Shown: in pieces, positions 34,697 through 42,900 of the stretch
Layout of the letters: each line of letters opens with the position of its first letter
How positions within the stretch are numbered: position 1 is the first letter of the stretch
Assembly (NCBI GenBank): GCA_964453265.1
Contig: CAYVNU010000003.1
Span: 7,515 to 71,514, forward strand
DNA: 64,000 nucleotides
From: CAYVNU01 sp964453265
GTDB taxonomy: Bacteria; Patescibacteriota; Doudnabacteria; UBA920
Reading direction: 5' to 3'
Notes under the pieces: generated by a model
What the model was told of the DNA's origin: nothing
What the model saw: only the letters and a program-made list of their open reading frames with translations
The model's database searches: none
Translations under genes and position numbers: made by a program

Positions 34697-35737
34697 ATGA
34701 TCACCTCTTCCAATAATGAAATAGAAATAAACGACATTCCGGAAATTTCGCAGCCGGAAGATGTTGTAATTGACATTAATCTTCGCCCGCAAAGTTTTGA
34801 AGAGTATATTGGCCAACAGGAAGTAAAAGATAATTTGGGAATTTTACTTACAGCCGCAAAACAAAGAAATGAAAAAGTAGAACATTTACTTTTTTACGGC
34901 CCGCCGGGTTTGGGCAAAACCACGCTTGCCAACATTGTGGCTAAAGAAATGGGCAGCAATATAAAAACCACTTCCGGCCCGGCTATAGAACGCGCCGGAG
35001 ACCTGGCTTCCATACTCACAAACTTAAGCGAAGGCGATGTGTTATTTATAGACGAAATTCATAGGCTAAATAAAGTTGTAGAAGAAGTTTTGTACCCTGC
35101 TATGGAGGATTATGTTTTAGACATAGTCCTAGGCAAAGGTCCGGGCGCGCGCAGCATACGAATGGACTTGCCCAAATTTACTTTAATTGGTGCCACCACA
35201 AGAATAGGTATGATATCAAGTCCGCTTAGGGACAGGTTTGGCGCGACTTTCCGCCTAGAGTACTATAACGAAGAAGATTTAATAAAAATTATTGACCGAA
35301 GTTCAAAAATCTTAAATGCAGAATTGGAAGCAGAAGCGCTTGCTGAACTTGCAAAGCGCTGCCGCTTTACTCCGCGTATTGCCAACCGCCTTTTAAAAAG
35401 AGTTAGGGATTTTGCCCAAGTAAACGGCCATGTTAAAATAAACAAAGCAGTTGCTATGCAGGCCTTAGAACTTTTAAGAGTAGACTCTTTGGGTTTAGAT
35501 AAAAACGATATTCGAATACTGGAAGCACTTATAACTAAATTTAAAGGCCAGCCAGTAGGGCTTTCCACTCTTTCTGCCTCAACCGGGGAAGAGGAAGATA
35601 CTGTTACCGACTTACACGAACCGTTTTTATTAAGACTTGGGCTCATAACCAAAACCCCGCGCGGCAGAATGGCAACCGAGGCGGCATATAAACATCTCGG
35701 CCTCGATATTCCGGCCGGACAGCAAAAAATTCTTTAA
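34697..35737 (+). CDS. ruvB: Holliday junction branch-migration ATPase RuvB
   Basis: The 346-residue AAA+ protein has LRPQSFEEYIGQ, Walker A FYGPPGLGKTTLANIVAKE, Walker B VLFIDEIHRL, sensor 1 LIGATTR and the C-terminal winged helix (GQPVGLSTLSASTGEEEDTV, LGLITKTPRGR). It drives branch migration with RuvA. TATCAT (34684-34689) ends 7 nt before the ATG, pointing to a leaderless start, though cotranscription from tsaE is also possible. Confidence 0.97.
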   Translation: MITSSNNEIEINDIPEISQPEDVVIDINLRPQSFEEYIGQQEVKDNLGILLTAAKQRNEKVEHLLFYGPPGLGKTTLANIVAKEMGSNIKTTSGPAIERAGDLASILTNLSEGDVLFIDEIHRLNKVVEEVLYPAMEDYVLDIVLGKGPGARSIRMDLPKFTLIGATTRIGMISSPLRDRFGATFRLEYYNEEDLIKIIDRSSKILNAELEAEALAELAKRCRFTPRIANRLLKRVRDFAQVNGHVKINKAVAMQALELLRVDSLGLDKNDIRILEALITKFKGQPVGLSTLSASTGEEEDTVTDLHEPFLLRLGLITKTPRGRMATEAAYKHLGLDIPAGQQKIL

Positions 35738-35749
35738 CAAAAATTTTAT

Positions 35750-35962
35750 ATGGACTTTTCCAATTTCAACAACCTTTTAACCGCCGGCGTATATTATGTC
35801 TTAGTCGCGATTCTAATTTTCTTTTCAGTTTTTAGTGTTTACATTTTAATTCGCTACGGCAAATCAATTATTCTGTCTGTTATAGGAAGCGTATTGTTCG
35901 CGCTTTTGTTTTTAGCTATTTTAAACAACTCTTACAATATTTTACAATCCATAATTTCTTAA
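35750..35962 (+). CDS. Small two-helix membrane protein
   Basis: The 70-residue product has two hydrophobic segments (TAGVYYVLVAILIFFSVFSV and SIILSVIGSVLFALLFLAIL). It lies 12 bp after ruvB and 3 bp before the PH-domain gene, so it belongs to this operon. No family is recognised. Confidence 0.7.
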   Translation: MDFSNFNNLLTAGVYYVLVAILIFFSVFSVYILIRYGKSIILSVIGSVLFALLFLAILNNSYNILQSIIS

Positions 35963-35965
35963 ACT

Positions 35966-36511
35966 ATGCGCAGGCTTTTTCCCAGCCAATTAGATAACGA
36001 GGTTGTTTATTTAGTTGTTCGTCAACACCCGTTTATTTTATTCATCCGCCTAGTTATTTGGGCTTTTTTTGCTTCTGCCTTGGTAGCTTTTCAACACTTT
36101 GGCCCACAGAAAATTCCGGGACTATTTGAAGGTACTTTAGGTAAATATATTTCTTTGGCTGAACAAGTTTATTTATTAATTCTTCTACTTGGATTGTTTT
36201 TAATTTTAATTATATATTATTTAACCATTCAAATAATTACCGACATTCGAGTGGTGGATGTTGACCAGTCCGGACTTTTTTCCCACACTGTTTCCGAACT
36301 TCATATAGACAAAATAGAAGACGTAACCAGTAAAACCACCGGCATATTCGGCACAATTTTTAATTACGGTGATGTCTTTGTCCAAACCGCTGGCACCATT
36401 GAACGCTTTGAGTTTGACGACGTGCCCAACCCAGCTGCTATAGAAAAATTAATTTTAGATCTCTACGAACAAAATTCCAACTTTGCCAAAGAAGGCAAAG
36501 AAGGACAATAA
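35966..36511 (+). CDS. PH domain (bPH2/YdbS-like) membrane protein
   Basis: Two adjacent transmembrane helices (about 30-48 and 68-90) are followed by a bacterial PH domain (TDIRVVDVDQSGLFSHTVSE, LHIDKIEDVTSKTTGIFGTI, FNYGDVFVQTAGTIERFEFD). The protein (181 residues) is membrane-anchored with a cytoplasmic PH fold. The role is unknown. Last gene of the tsaE-vanW-ruvB run. Confidence 0.85.
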   Translation: MRRLFPSQLDNEVVYLVVRQHPFILFIRLVIWAFFASALVAFQHFGPQKIPGLFEGTLGKYISLAEQVYLLILLLGLFLILIIYYLTIQIITDIRVVDVDQSGLFSHTVSELHIDKIEDVTSKTTGIFGTIFNYGDVFVQTAGTIERFEFDDVPNPAAIEKLILDLYEQNSNFAKEGKEGQ

Positions 36512-36577
36512 ATTAACCTAATTGTCCTAATTATTCTAAAGCGGTTGTCCATTTAACCCTGCTTGGATAATTAGTTA

Positions 36578-36607
36578 TTGTTATTTGTTTAGAGCGCTTA
36601 GTATAAT
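36578..36607 (+). promoter_or_regulatory. Promoter of manC-like gene
   Basis: TTGTTA (36578-36583), 18 bp and TATAAT (36602-36607) precede the ATG at 36631 by 23 nt. The gap also has a CCTAATTGTCCTAATTATTC repeat unit at 36515-36536. Confidence 0.6.
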
Positions 36608-36630
36608 TAGAAATTAGAATAATTTGCTTT

Positions 36631-37695
36631 ATGTACGCATTAATCATGGCCGGTGGCCAAGGTACCCGCCTGTGGCCAGTTTCCCGAACCAAAAGACCAA
36701 AACAGCTTTTAAAATTTGTTGGCAATAAAACTTTACTGCAAATGACTTTTGCGCGATTGCGTAAGGGTTTTTCAGTCAAAGACATATTTGTGGCAACCAC
36801 TAAGGCCTACGCGCCGTTAATAAAAAAACAAGTACCCCAAATTATTTCCAACCAATATTCCATTGAGCCGAGTCTTAAAGACCGAGGACCGGCTATTGCT
36901 TTAGCTACTTTAATCATGCACCACCAAAACCCCAAATCGTGTTTTGTGACCTCCTGGTCAGACCACTTTATAAAAGATGAGGCTAATTATTTACAAACCT
37001 TAAAAGTCGCGGAAAACTATTTAAATCTGCACCCCAGTACCTTCATTACCATTGGCATTAAACCCACCTACCCACATACCGGCTTTGGCTATATAGAGTG
37101 CGGAGAAAAAAAATCAGCTGACGTATATAAAGTTAAAACTTTTACCGAAAAACCGGACATAAAAATCGCAGAAAAATTTATAAAGTCCGGCAAATATTTA
37201 TGGAACACGGGTTACTTTGTCTGTCACACGGACACCCTGTTAACTTTATACCAAAAACACCAACCGGAAATTTTTAACATCTTACTAAAAATTAAACCTT
37301 TCTTAGGCACAAAAAAACAACAGTGGGCTATAGACAAATTTTATCCGGCAATGCCTAAAGTAGATATAGAAAAAGGTTTAATTGAAAAATTAAAAGACGT
37401 TACGGTTATACCCGCTACCTTTGACTGGGCAGACATCGGTAGCTGGTCAGTAATTAAAGACGTTTTGTCAAAAGAAGGCGAAAATTTCCACCATGGCCTA
37501 GTTGAATCCATTAGCTCTTCTAACACCTTAATTCACAACCACGAAGACAAACTGGTGGCAGCCATTGGTCTTAAAGACTTAATAATTATAAACACCAAAG
37601 ACGCCTTGCTTATAGCCAATAAACACCACAGCGAACTCATAAAAGACCTGGTCAACAAACTAAAAACCGACACCAAACTAAAAAAATACCTTTAA
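36631..37695 (+). CDS. Mannose-1-phosphate guanylyltransferase
   Basis: The nucleotidyltransferase signature YALIMAGGQGTRLWPVSRTK is followed by KRPKQLLKF, the SDHFIKDE segment, TFTEKPD, YLWNTGYFV and DWADIGSWSV. All are typical of GDP-mannose pyrophosphorylases of about 350 residues. It makes GDP-mannose from mannose-1-phosphate and GTP for surface glycans. The C-terminal isomerase domain of bifunctional ManC/AlgA enzymes is absent. Confidence 0.92.
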   Translation: MYALIMAGGQGTRLWPVSRTKRPKQLLKFVGNKTLLQMTFARLRKGFSVKDIFVATTKAYAPLIKKQVPQIISNQYSIEPSLKDRGPAIALATLIMHHQNPKSCFVTSWSDHFIKDEANYLQTLKVAENYLNLHPSTFITIGIKPTYPHTGFGYIECGEKKSADVYKVKTFTEKPDIKIAEKFIKSGKYLWNTGYFVCHTDTLLTLYQKHQPEIFNILLKIKPFLGTKKQQWAIDKFYPAMPKVDIEKGLIEKLKDVTVIPATFDWADIGSWSVIKDVLSKEGENFHHGLVESISSSNTLIHNHEDKLVAAIGLKDLIIINTKDALLIANKHHSELIKDLVNKLKTDTKLKKYL

Positions 37696-37709
37696 ATAAA
37701 AGGTATTTT
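37682..37709 (+). terminator. Terminator of the mannose-1-phosphate guanylyltransferase gene
   Basis: AAAAATACCTTT / AAAGGTATTTTT with loop AAAT overlaps the stop codon and continues into T residues. Confidence 0.85.
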
Positions 37710-37716
37710 TTTAATA

Positions 37717-37745
37717 TTGACAAAGCATATGCTTTGTCATATCAT
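37717..37745 (+). promoter_or_regulatory. Toxin-antitoxin promoter with palindromic operator
   Basis: TTGACA (37717-37722), 17 bp and TATCAT (37740-37745) lie 6 nt from the toxin ATG. The spacer is a perfect 22-bp palindrome (half-site TGACAAAGCAT, 37718-37739), as expected for a ribbon-helix-helix repressor. Confidence 0.85.
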
Positions 37746-37751
37746 ATAAAT

Positions 37752-38030
37752 ATGAAGCCTTTTGAATGGAATTCGGACAAAAACCTATGGATAAAAACGC
37801 TTAGAGGGTTGAATTTTGAAGATGTGGTAAAAGCAATAAACCAAGACAGACTGCTTGATACAATCCCCCACTCTAACCAAAAAAAGTATCCCGGACAAAA
37901 AATGTATATTATTCAAATAAATAATTATTGTTGCGTGGTTCCGTTTATTGAAACTAAAGAAAAAATATTTTTAAAAACCATTTATCCCAGCCGACTAGCT
38001 ACTAAAAAATATCTTAAGAAAGGAAAATAA
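37752..38030 (+). CDS. BrnT-like ribonuclease toxin
   Basis: The 92-residue protein fits the BrnT/COG2929 pattern: FEWNSDKN at the start, LNFEDVVKAINQD, a central hydrophobic strand and the C-terminal IYPSRLATKKYLKK where BrnT has its ISARRA motif. BrnT toxins are RelE-like ribonucleases. The ATG at 37752 sits where transcription should start; an upstream in-frame ATG at 37734 lies within the operator. The antitoxin follows 3 bp downstream, the usual BrnT order. Confidence 0.8.
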   Translation: MKPFEWNSDKNLWIKTLRGLNFEDVVKAINQDRLLDTIPHSNQKKYPGQKMYIIQINNYCCVVPFIETKEKIFLKTIYPSRLATKKYLKKGK

Positions 38031-38033
38031 TAT

Positions 38034-38360
38034 ATGAGTAAAACAACGGGCTTTGATTACGAACTAGATGACTATGAAAAAGAAATAGAAGCGGGTTTAA
38101 AAAAAGAAGGTTTTAAAAGCATTCCAAATGCCAAACAGGAAATGGCGCGGTATAAAAGCTATGCCAAAGCCATGTTAGAAAAAACCAAAAATATAAACAT
38201 TAGAATTTCCCAACGCGACTTAGACGGTGTAAGGTACCTTGCAGAAAAACAGGGCATTCCCTACCAAACCCTTATAAGCTCGCTCATCCACCAATACTCA
38301 AACGGCCGTATAGACTACAATGTTCTGCGGGAACCGGGCAAAACTTATAAAATCAAATAA
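38034..38360 (+). CDS. CopG/RHH antitoxin (COG5304-like)
   Basis: The 108-residue protein has an acidic N-terminal region (ELDDYEKEIEAGLKKEGF) that would cover the toxin. A ribbon-helix-helix domain follows (INIRISQRDLDGVRYLAEKQ, then GIPYQTLISSLIHQYSNGRI), the pattern of antitoxins paired with BrnT toxins. It probably binds the palindrome at 37718-37739 to repress its own operon. A GAAAGGA motif precedes the start. Confidence 0.85.
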   Translation: MSKTTGFDYELDDYEKEIEAGLKKEGFKSIPNAKQEMARYKSYAKAMLEKTKNINIRISQRDLDGVRYLAEKQGIPYQTLISSLIHQYSNGRIDYNVLREPGKTYKIK

Positions 38361-38367
38361 AAACAGA

Positions 38368-38402
38368 AAAATAACCCTCGGAATTATACCGGGGGTTATT
38401 TT
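38368..38402. terminator. Bidirectional terminator after the toxin-antitoxin pair
   Basis: A 14-bp stem (AAAATAACCCTCGG / CCGGGGGTTATTTT, one G-T) lies between the convergent antitoxin and methyltransferase genes. Confidence 0.85.
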
Positions 38403-39094
38403 GAAAGTTTAAATATAACAAAGTCATTTATTTTTTCGTTGCGAATTTTGTATTCCGGAGTAAGTAATATATCTAGAAGAACTAAACCGCAAGAATAAAA
38501 AAGTTTTCCGTACCAATCTACAGGCCTGTGGTTTTCTATTATTTCGTATACACCTTCCTTTTTTACCTTTCTATAACTATGGTTTTCACAATACGAACGT
38601 CCGGAAAAAAATCTAAAGTCTAACTGCGATTCAGGAGTATTGTGGATTTTAGGATTACAAAATCCAATATAAGCTTTGCCTTCTGGTTTTAATAGGCGCT
38701 TAATTTGCTTAACAATATTTTGTGCTTCTTCTTCCGAAACAATACACAAAACCAAGTTACAAATAATAACGTCAAAGCTATTATCTGCAAAAGCATTTAA
38801 ATTACTATAAACGTTTTCCTTACCAATTTTTAAACCTGCTTTTTCAACCATTTCCGGGTTTATGTCAAAGCCCAAAACTTCCGCGCCTAAATTTTTAAGT
38901 GCTACCAAAAGTACACCCGGTCCACAGCCATAGTCTAAAACTTTTTTGCCGGCTATGTTGCCCAGCTCACTTAAAAGCGTGTGGTCGTAAGAGGCCAATT
39001 TTAAATTTTCAGCCTCAAGCTGGTTAACTACTAAATGCCACTGATCTTCTTGCGCAATAGACGTCTGTTTAATTGTAGAAGTAGCTTGATTCAT
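38396..39094 (-). CDS. Class I SAM-dependent methyltransferase
   Basis: Motif I VLDYGCGPGVLLVALKNLGA, the acidic LGFDINPEMVEKA and the FDVIICNLVLCIV post-motif show a Rossmann methyltransferase of 232 residues. The closest broad class is UbiE/Methyltransf_11; the substrate is unknown. It starts 4 bp after the purine permease gene and is likely cotranscribed, but a functional link is not evident. Confidence 0.85.
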   Translation of the reverse strand: MNQATSTIKQTSIAQEDQWHLVVNQLEAENLKLASYDHTLLSELGNIAGKKVLDYGCGPGVLLVALKNLGAEVLGFDINPEMVEKAGLKIGKENVYSNLNAFADNSFDVIICNLVLCIVSEEEAQNIVKQIKRLLKPEGKAYIGFCNPKIHNTPESQLDFRFFSGRSYCENHSYRKVKKEGVYEIIENHRPVDWYGKLFYSCGLVLLDILLTPEYKIRNEKINDFVIFKLSK

Positions 39095-39098
39095 AAAA

Positions 39099-40400
39099 TT
39101 ATTTAGAAAGCCACATACTTAAACCTAATAGCAAAGTTGATACGACTAAGTACATATTTATCTCCCTAAATTTGCCGACTGCTGACTTTAAAATTACAAA
39201 ACTAGCAAAGCCTGCAAACATAGCCTTATCTAGCCCAAAAGTCCAAATTGTCACAGCTATTGTTATTAACACGCTCGCCCATTCTGCCAAGTCATACTGT
39301 TTATTTGATTCTTTCCAAGGAAGTAGCGTTAAACCTACAAAGAACAGTGCTCCCGTAGCAGCCAAAGCCGGCACAAAATTAAGTAGCGGAGTTAAAAATA
39401 AAAACAAACTCATTAATATAGCACAAACTACAGCCACCAGGCCGGTTCTGCCACCCTCACCTATCCCAACCGCACTTTCTACGTAAGTTATTAAATTAGA
39501 TGTGCCTAAAGACGCGCCCAAAACCGTACCCGCACCATCTACAATTAAAGCTTCTTTTAATTTAGGTAAGTTGCCTTCTGCGTCGACTATTGGTGTGTTT
39601 TGAGTTAATCCAATAAATTTCGCAATACTGCCGTAAAAATCTAAAATAAACAGTATAAGCACAACTGACCAAATTTTTGGACTAAAAATAATTCCCAAAT
39701 TTAATGCAAATGTACCGGAAAACATTTCGCTAGAAAATTTAATTGGCTCAATGGCATTACTTAAGCCAAATATGTGCGCAAGTACAGATGTGCCAATAAT
39801 GCTAAGCAAAATTGAACCTCTAACTTTAAAATGTTTTAATGCTCCGGCAAAAACTAACCCCACATAAAATACATAAGATTCCGGTGAAGCAAGTAGCCCC
39901 AAACCTTTTAACTTAATTCCGTCATAAAGTAATACACCAGAAACTTTTAATGCGATAAGCATTAAGAAAACCCCGACCGCAGCGGAAAGCCCAAATTTTA
40001 ATTTGTTAGGAATGGCATTTACCACACCAACTCTTAAGGAAGTAAAACTTAAAAGCACTGTAAACACCCCAGACCAAAACACCGCACCAATTGCCCCTTG
40101 CCAGGTAAAGCCTAAAACTCCAACAACCACATAAGCTACATATGCGTTCATTTCTAAACCAGGTGCAACCGCAAAAGGTTTGTTTGCCCAAAGCCCCATA
40201 GCTAGCGTTGCAATTACCGAACCAACTACTGTGGCAAAAAATACAGCTGACTTATTCATACCCGCAGCAGAAAGAATAGCCGGGTTAACCACAAAAATAT
40301 ATGACAGAGCTAAAAAGGTAGAAACCCCGGCAAAAATTTCCGTGCGAATATTTGAGCCTAATTTAGTTATTCCAAAAAAGTTACTGATTTTCTTTAACAT
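39099..40400 (-). CDS. AzgA/NCS2-type purine (hypoxanthine/guanine/adenine) permease
   Basis: The 433-residue, 12-14-helix protein has FAGVSTFLALSYIFVVNPAI, the substrate-site segment APGLEMNAYVAY and the motif GTSNLITYVESAVGIGEGG matching AzgA-type transporters, which import nucleobases with protons. Purine salvage fits a lineage with reduced biosynthesis. A GCCGAT-TT-ATCGGC palindrome lies 20-30 nt upstream. I saw no purine-riboswitch core. Confidence 0.9.
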   Translation of the reverse strand: MLKKISNFFGITKLGSNIRTEIFAGVSTFLALSYIFVVNPAILSAAGMNKSAVFFATVVGSVIATLAMGLWANKPFAVAPGLEMNAYVAYVVVGVLGFTWQGAIGAVFWSGVFTVLLSFTSLRVGVVNAIPNKLKFGLSAAVGVFLMLIALKVSGVLLYDGIKLKGLGLLASPESYVFYVGLVFAGALKHFKVRGSILLSIIGTSVLAHIFGLSNAIEPIKFSSEMFSGTFALNLGIIFSPKIWSVVLILFILDFYGSIAKFIGLTQNTPIVDAEGNLPKLKEALIVDGAGTVLGASLGTSNLITYVESAVGIGEGGRTGLVAVVCAILMSLFLFLTPLLNFVPALAATGALFFVGLTLLPWKESNKQYDLAEWASVLITIAVTIWTFGLDKAMFAGFASFVILKSAVGKFREINMYLVVSTLLLGLSMWLSK

Positions 40401-40484
40401 ATAGTTACTATGTAGCGTGCCGATTTATCGGCTTATTATTAAACCTCATTTCAGAAGGCAACTAATTGTCTTCTGAAAAAAGTT

Positions 40485-40517
40485 CCCGAGTAGCAATGCT
40501 GTTTGTAGCCGCTCGGG
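40485..40517 (-). terminator. Terminator of the small membrane-anchored protein gene
   Basis: On the minus strand CCCGAG...CTCGGG with an internal GC pair is followed by AACTTTTTT. A TTTCAGAAG/CTTCTGAAA hairpin lies next to it (40450-40478). Confidence 0.7.
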
Positions 40518-40530
40518 ATCGACAAAAGAC

Positions 40531-40812
40531 TTATCTAGACCAAAAATGCACAACCTCAAACTTATGCCCACGAGTGTCATAGTATGTTCTGGTAGAGCCC
40601 TGAACAACGATAAACGTTTCGCCGTTGTCCTTGATTTCTACAGAACCTTTCAGAAGACGCGCACTCAAATCGCGGAATACAGCCTCCTGATTGCTCGACT
40701 CTGTTTGTATGGCCGCTAACTCTTGTTTTAGGGACGATATTTTTAACCCCGCAACCCCAACAAGAGCAACAAGCAAAAGCACAAAACAAACAAACCTCTT
40801 ATCAACTGACAT
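40531..40812 (-). CDS. Small membrane-anchored protein of unknown function
   Basis: From the ATG at 40812, which has an AAAGGAGG Shine-Dalgarno site 9-10 nt upstream, the product has 93 residues. It has one N-terminal transmembrane helix (FVCFVLLLVALVGVAGLKIS), a short coiled coil (LKQELAAIQTESSNQEAVFR) and a C-terminal beta-rich tail ending in VVHFWSR. The longer frame (113 residues) lacks a sensible start. Promoter TTGACA-N17-TATTAT lies at 40844-40872. Base composition is richer in GC than its neighbours. Confidence 0.7.
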   Translation of the reverse strand: MSVDKRFVCFVLLLVALVGVAGLKISSLKQELAAIQTESSNQEAVFRDLSARLLKGSVEIKDNGETFIVVQGSTRTYYDTRGHKFEVVHFWSR

Positions 40813-40843
40813 CGAACACTTCCTCCTTTCAGAATAACAAAAC

Positions 40844-40872
40844 ATAATATTATAAATAAGACATAATGTCAA
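40844..40872 (-). promoter_or_regulatory. Promoter of the small membrane-anchored protein gene
   Basis: On the minus strand TTGACA (40872-40867), 17 bp and TATTAT (40849-40844) give a leader of about 25 nt with a strong Shine-Dalgarno site. Confidence 0.7.
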
Positions 40873-40968
40873 TAATATTTCGTCAGTTAATTTAACTTTT
40901 CTTATATTTTTCCTTATTTAAAAGAATATATTTTGTCGATATTTATATAACAACTGCAAATTGTGTTG

Positions 40969-40997
40969 TTGACTAATTTTCGTCAATGTGCTATCAT
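40969..40997 (+). promoter_or_regulatory. Leaderless-type promoter with operator for TrmB regulator 2
   Basis: TTGACT (40969-40974), 17 bp and TATCAT (40992-40997) end 6 nt before the ATG at 41004. A perfect TTGAC-N8-GTCAA inverted repeat (40969-40986) covers the -35 and is a likely autoregulatory site. Confidence 0.7.
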
Positions 40998-41003
40998 ATA
41001 ACT

Positions 41004-41774
41004 ATGATAAACGGCTTACTTAAAACTTTGGGCTTTAATGACAAGGAAACAGAAGTTTACCTGGCTGTTTTAAAGCATGGCAAAATAACCCCCGGCTCTT
41101 TGGCTTCGGCGGTTAATTTAAAGCGCACTACGGTTTACAGCATTGCTAAGGAATTAGTAAAAAAAGGCGTAATTGCGGAAGATTTAGGCTCTGCTAACCT
41201 ATACTTACTAGCAAAGCCTCCTCAAGACTTAGAGAGCTTAATAAAAAAACAGGAAAAAGAACTGGAAGAAAAAAGGTTAGTAGTGAGTAAAGCGGTGGAA
41301 GAATTAAAAAACATTAACAAAGCTTCTGCTTATCCTATACCAAAAATTGTTTTTGTTCAGGAAAGTGAAATTGAAAATCATTTATATAAACAAACTCCCA
41401 AGTGGGACGAGAGCATATTAAAGCACGGTGGAGCCTCGTATGGTTTCCAAGACCACACCTTTGTTCAATATTACGAAGACTGGATAGATTGGTATTGGGA
41501 AACCGGCAGCGACCCTCGAACGGAATGGAGACTTTTAAGTAACAAAATAGCGGAAAAAATAAAAAAGAAAAAATATTCCCGCAGGCAAATACGTTTTTGG
41601 CAAGAAAGCCAAAACTTCCAAGCTACCACCTGGATAATGGGCGACTACGTAGCAATGATAGTTACCAACCAACGCCCACACTACTTAGTTGAAATTCACG
41701 ACGCAACCTTAGCGCACGACCAAAGAGAAGTCTTTAAAGGCATTTGGAAAACACAAATAGAAAACAAAAGCTAA
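41004..41774 (+). CDS. TrmB-family transcriptional regulator (copy 2)
   Basis: The winged helix (LKTLGFNDKETEVYLAVLKH, LASAVNLKRTTVYSIAKELV) and coiled coil (LIKKQEKELEEKRLVVSKAV) match TrmB-like proteins; the C-terminal part is a sensor of unknown ligand. I start at 41004, where homology begins and where the promoter predicts the transcript 5' end; 40986 lies inside the promoter. The product is 256 residues. It is divergent from the small membrane-anchored protein, which it may also regulate. Confidence 0.83.
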   Translation: MINGLLKTLGFNDKETEVYLAVLKHGKITPGSLASAVNLKRTTVYSIAKELVKKGVIAEDLGSANLYLLAKPPQDLESLIKKQEKELEEKRLVVSKAVEELKNINKASAYPIPKIVFVQESEIENHLYKQTPKWDESILKHGGASYGFQDHTFVQYYEDWIDWYWETGSDPRTEWRLLSNKIAEKIKKKKYSRRQIRFWQESQNFQATTWIMGDYVAMIVTNQRPHYLVEIHDATLAHDQREVFKGIWKTQIENKS

Positions 41775-41823
41775 ATAGCGCTAACTTATTTGTCTAATGT
41801 GTCCTATTAGTCTTATTTTTTAC

Positions 41824-41860
41824 AAACTAAAAACCGCCCAAGCCAGGCGGTTTTTAGTTT
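41824..41860. terminator. Bidirectional terminator between TrmB regulator 2 and rsmE
   Basis: A perfect 15-bp stem (AAACTAAAAACCGCC and complement) with a 7-nt loop. Confidence 0.88.
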
Positions 41861-42570
41861 AAAATATTTTGAATTATAGACAAACTCGCCAAACTTGCCG
41901 TTTCGGCTCTAAGCAGAATGGGGCCTAAGGTTATAAGTTGGCAGCTATGAATGGATTTTAAATTATCAACTTCTGCCGTTGTCAAACCACCTTCCGGACC
42001 GATTATAATTGCCGCTGATGTTATTTTATCGAAAACCGATAATTTCATACCACCAATATCGCACAAAAATACTTTTTCAAAGTCTTTTGCCATCTTTTTC
42101 ACATCTTCCAAACTTTTTAAATATTCTAATCCAGGCGGATGAATTCGGTCAGACTGCTTAGCCGCTTCCCAAAGTATTTTGTTCCAACGTACTGATTTAC
42201 TAGCAAATTGATCAGCTGACAACTTAGTAGCTGTGTTTTGAGAATTAAATAAAACTATTTTGTACGCGCCCAGTTCCGTGGATTTTTGAAAAATAAAATC
42301 TAAAGCTTTTTCGTTTACATAACTTTGAAATAAAGTAATTTTTACTTCGGGCTCCGCGGGGGTTTTAACTTTTTCAACAACTTCCAGTTTTAATTCGTTT
42401 CTGCCAATTTCTTTTATTTCAACTTTATACCTTTCTTCGTTTTTTCCTTGCAAATTAAACCTCTCGCCTTTTTTCATTCTGCGCGCAAGCAAAACATGCC
42501 TAGCCTCTTCGCCGGACAATTCCAGGATTTGATTTACCGATAATTTTTTGTCTGTTAAAAAATAACTCAT
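41854..42570 (-). CDS. rsmE: 16S rRNA m3U1498 methyltransferase
   Basis: The 238-residue SPOUT-type enzyme has the PUA-like N-terminal region (GEEARHVLLARRMKKGERFN), QSYVNEKALDFIFQKSTELG, the GPEGGLTTAEVD knot segment and LGPILLRAETASLASL. It methylates U1498 of 16S rRNA. It lies downstream of dciA in the origin-proximal minus-strand cluster. Confidence 0.93.
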   Translation of the reverse strand: MSYFLTDKKLSVNQILELSGEEARHVLLARRMKKGERFNLQGKNEERYKVEIKEIGRNELKLEVVEKVKTPAEPEVKITLFQSYVNEKALDFIFQKSTELGAYKIVLFNSQNTATKLSADQFASKSVRWNKILWEAAKQSDRIHPPGLEYLKSLEDVKKMAKDFEKVFLCDIGGMKLSVFDKITSAAIIIGPEGGLTTAEVDNLKSIHSCQLITLGPILLRAETASLASLSIIQNILN

Positions 42571-42575
42571 AAAAA

Positions 42576-42881
42576 CTAACTCTCAACATTTATTGCAAAC
42601 ACCAAATCCTTCCCCAAAACTTGGTTTAACGCGTATATTATTCTACTGGCCAAAACTTTAATCCTGTAAGCAATGTCTTTGCTTAAACAAGCAACAAACA
42701 ATACTCCTTTTTTAAAATCCATCGCCCTGGTCTCTTCTGCGCCGTTTTCAAAAAAACCAACAATTATATTTTGCCAGTGCTTTAAAATCTGATACCTTGC
42801 CAGTGCTAAATCAAGTTTATAAGCCTTACTGGTTTTAGTTAAAACCTTATCTATTTTTGTAAAATTTTTATAGTTAGACAT
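42576..42881 (-). CDS. DciA-like (DUF721) helicase loader
   Basis: The 101-residue protein has the DUF721 pattern: basic N terminus, LKHWQNIIVGFFENGAEETR, then GVLFVACLSKDIAYRIKVLA and KVLASRIIYALNQVLG. DciA loads the replicative helicase where DnaC or DnaI is absent, and it sits 20 bp from recF in the dnaA-dnaN-recF cluster, its usual place. Confidence 0.8.
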   Translation of the reverse strand: MSNYKNFTKIDKVLTKTSKAYKLDLALARYQILKHWQNIIVGFFENGAEETRAMDFKKGVLFVACLSKDIAYRIKVLASRIIYALNQVLGKDLVFAINVES

Positions 42882-42900
42882 TTTGTTTTAAGTTTATTTT

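Noticed and set aside
39099..40530. Purine riboswitch upstream of the purine permease
   Set aside because: The upstream 130 bp has a short palindrome and the previous gene's terminator but no purine-aptamer core.
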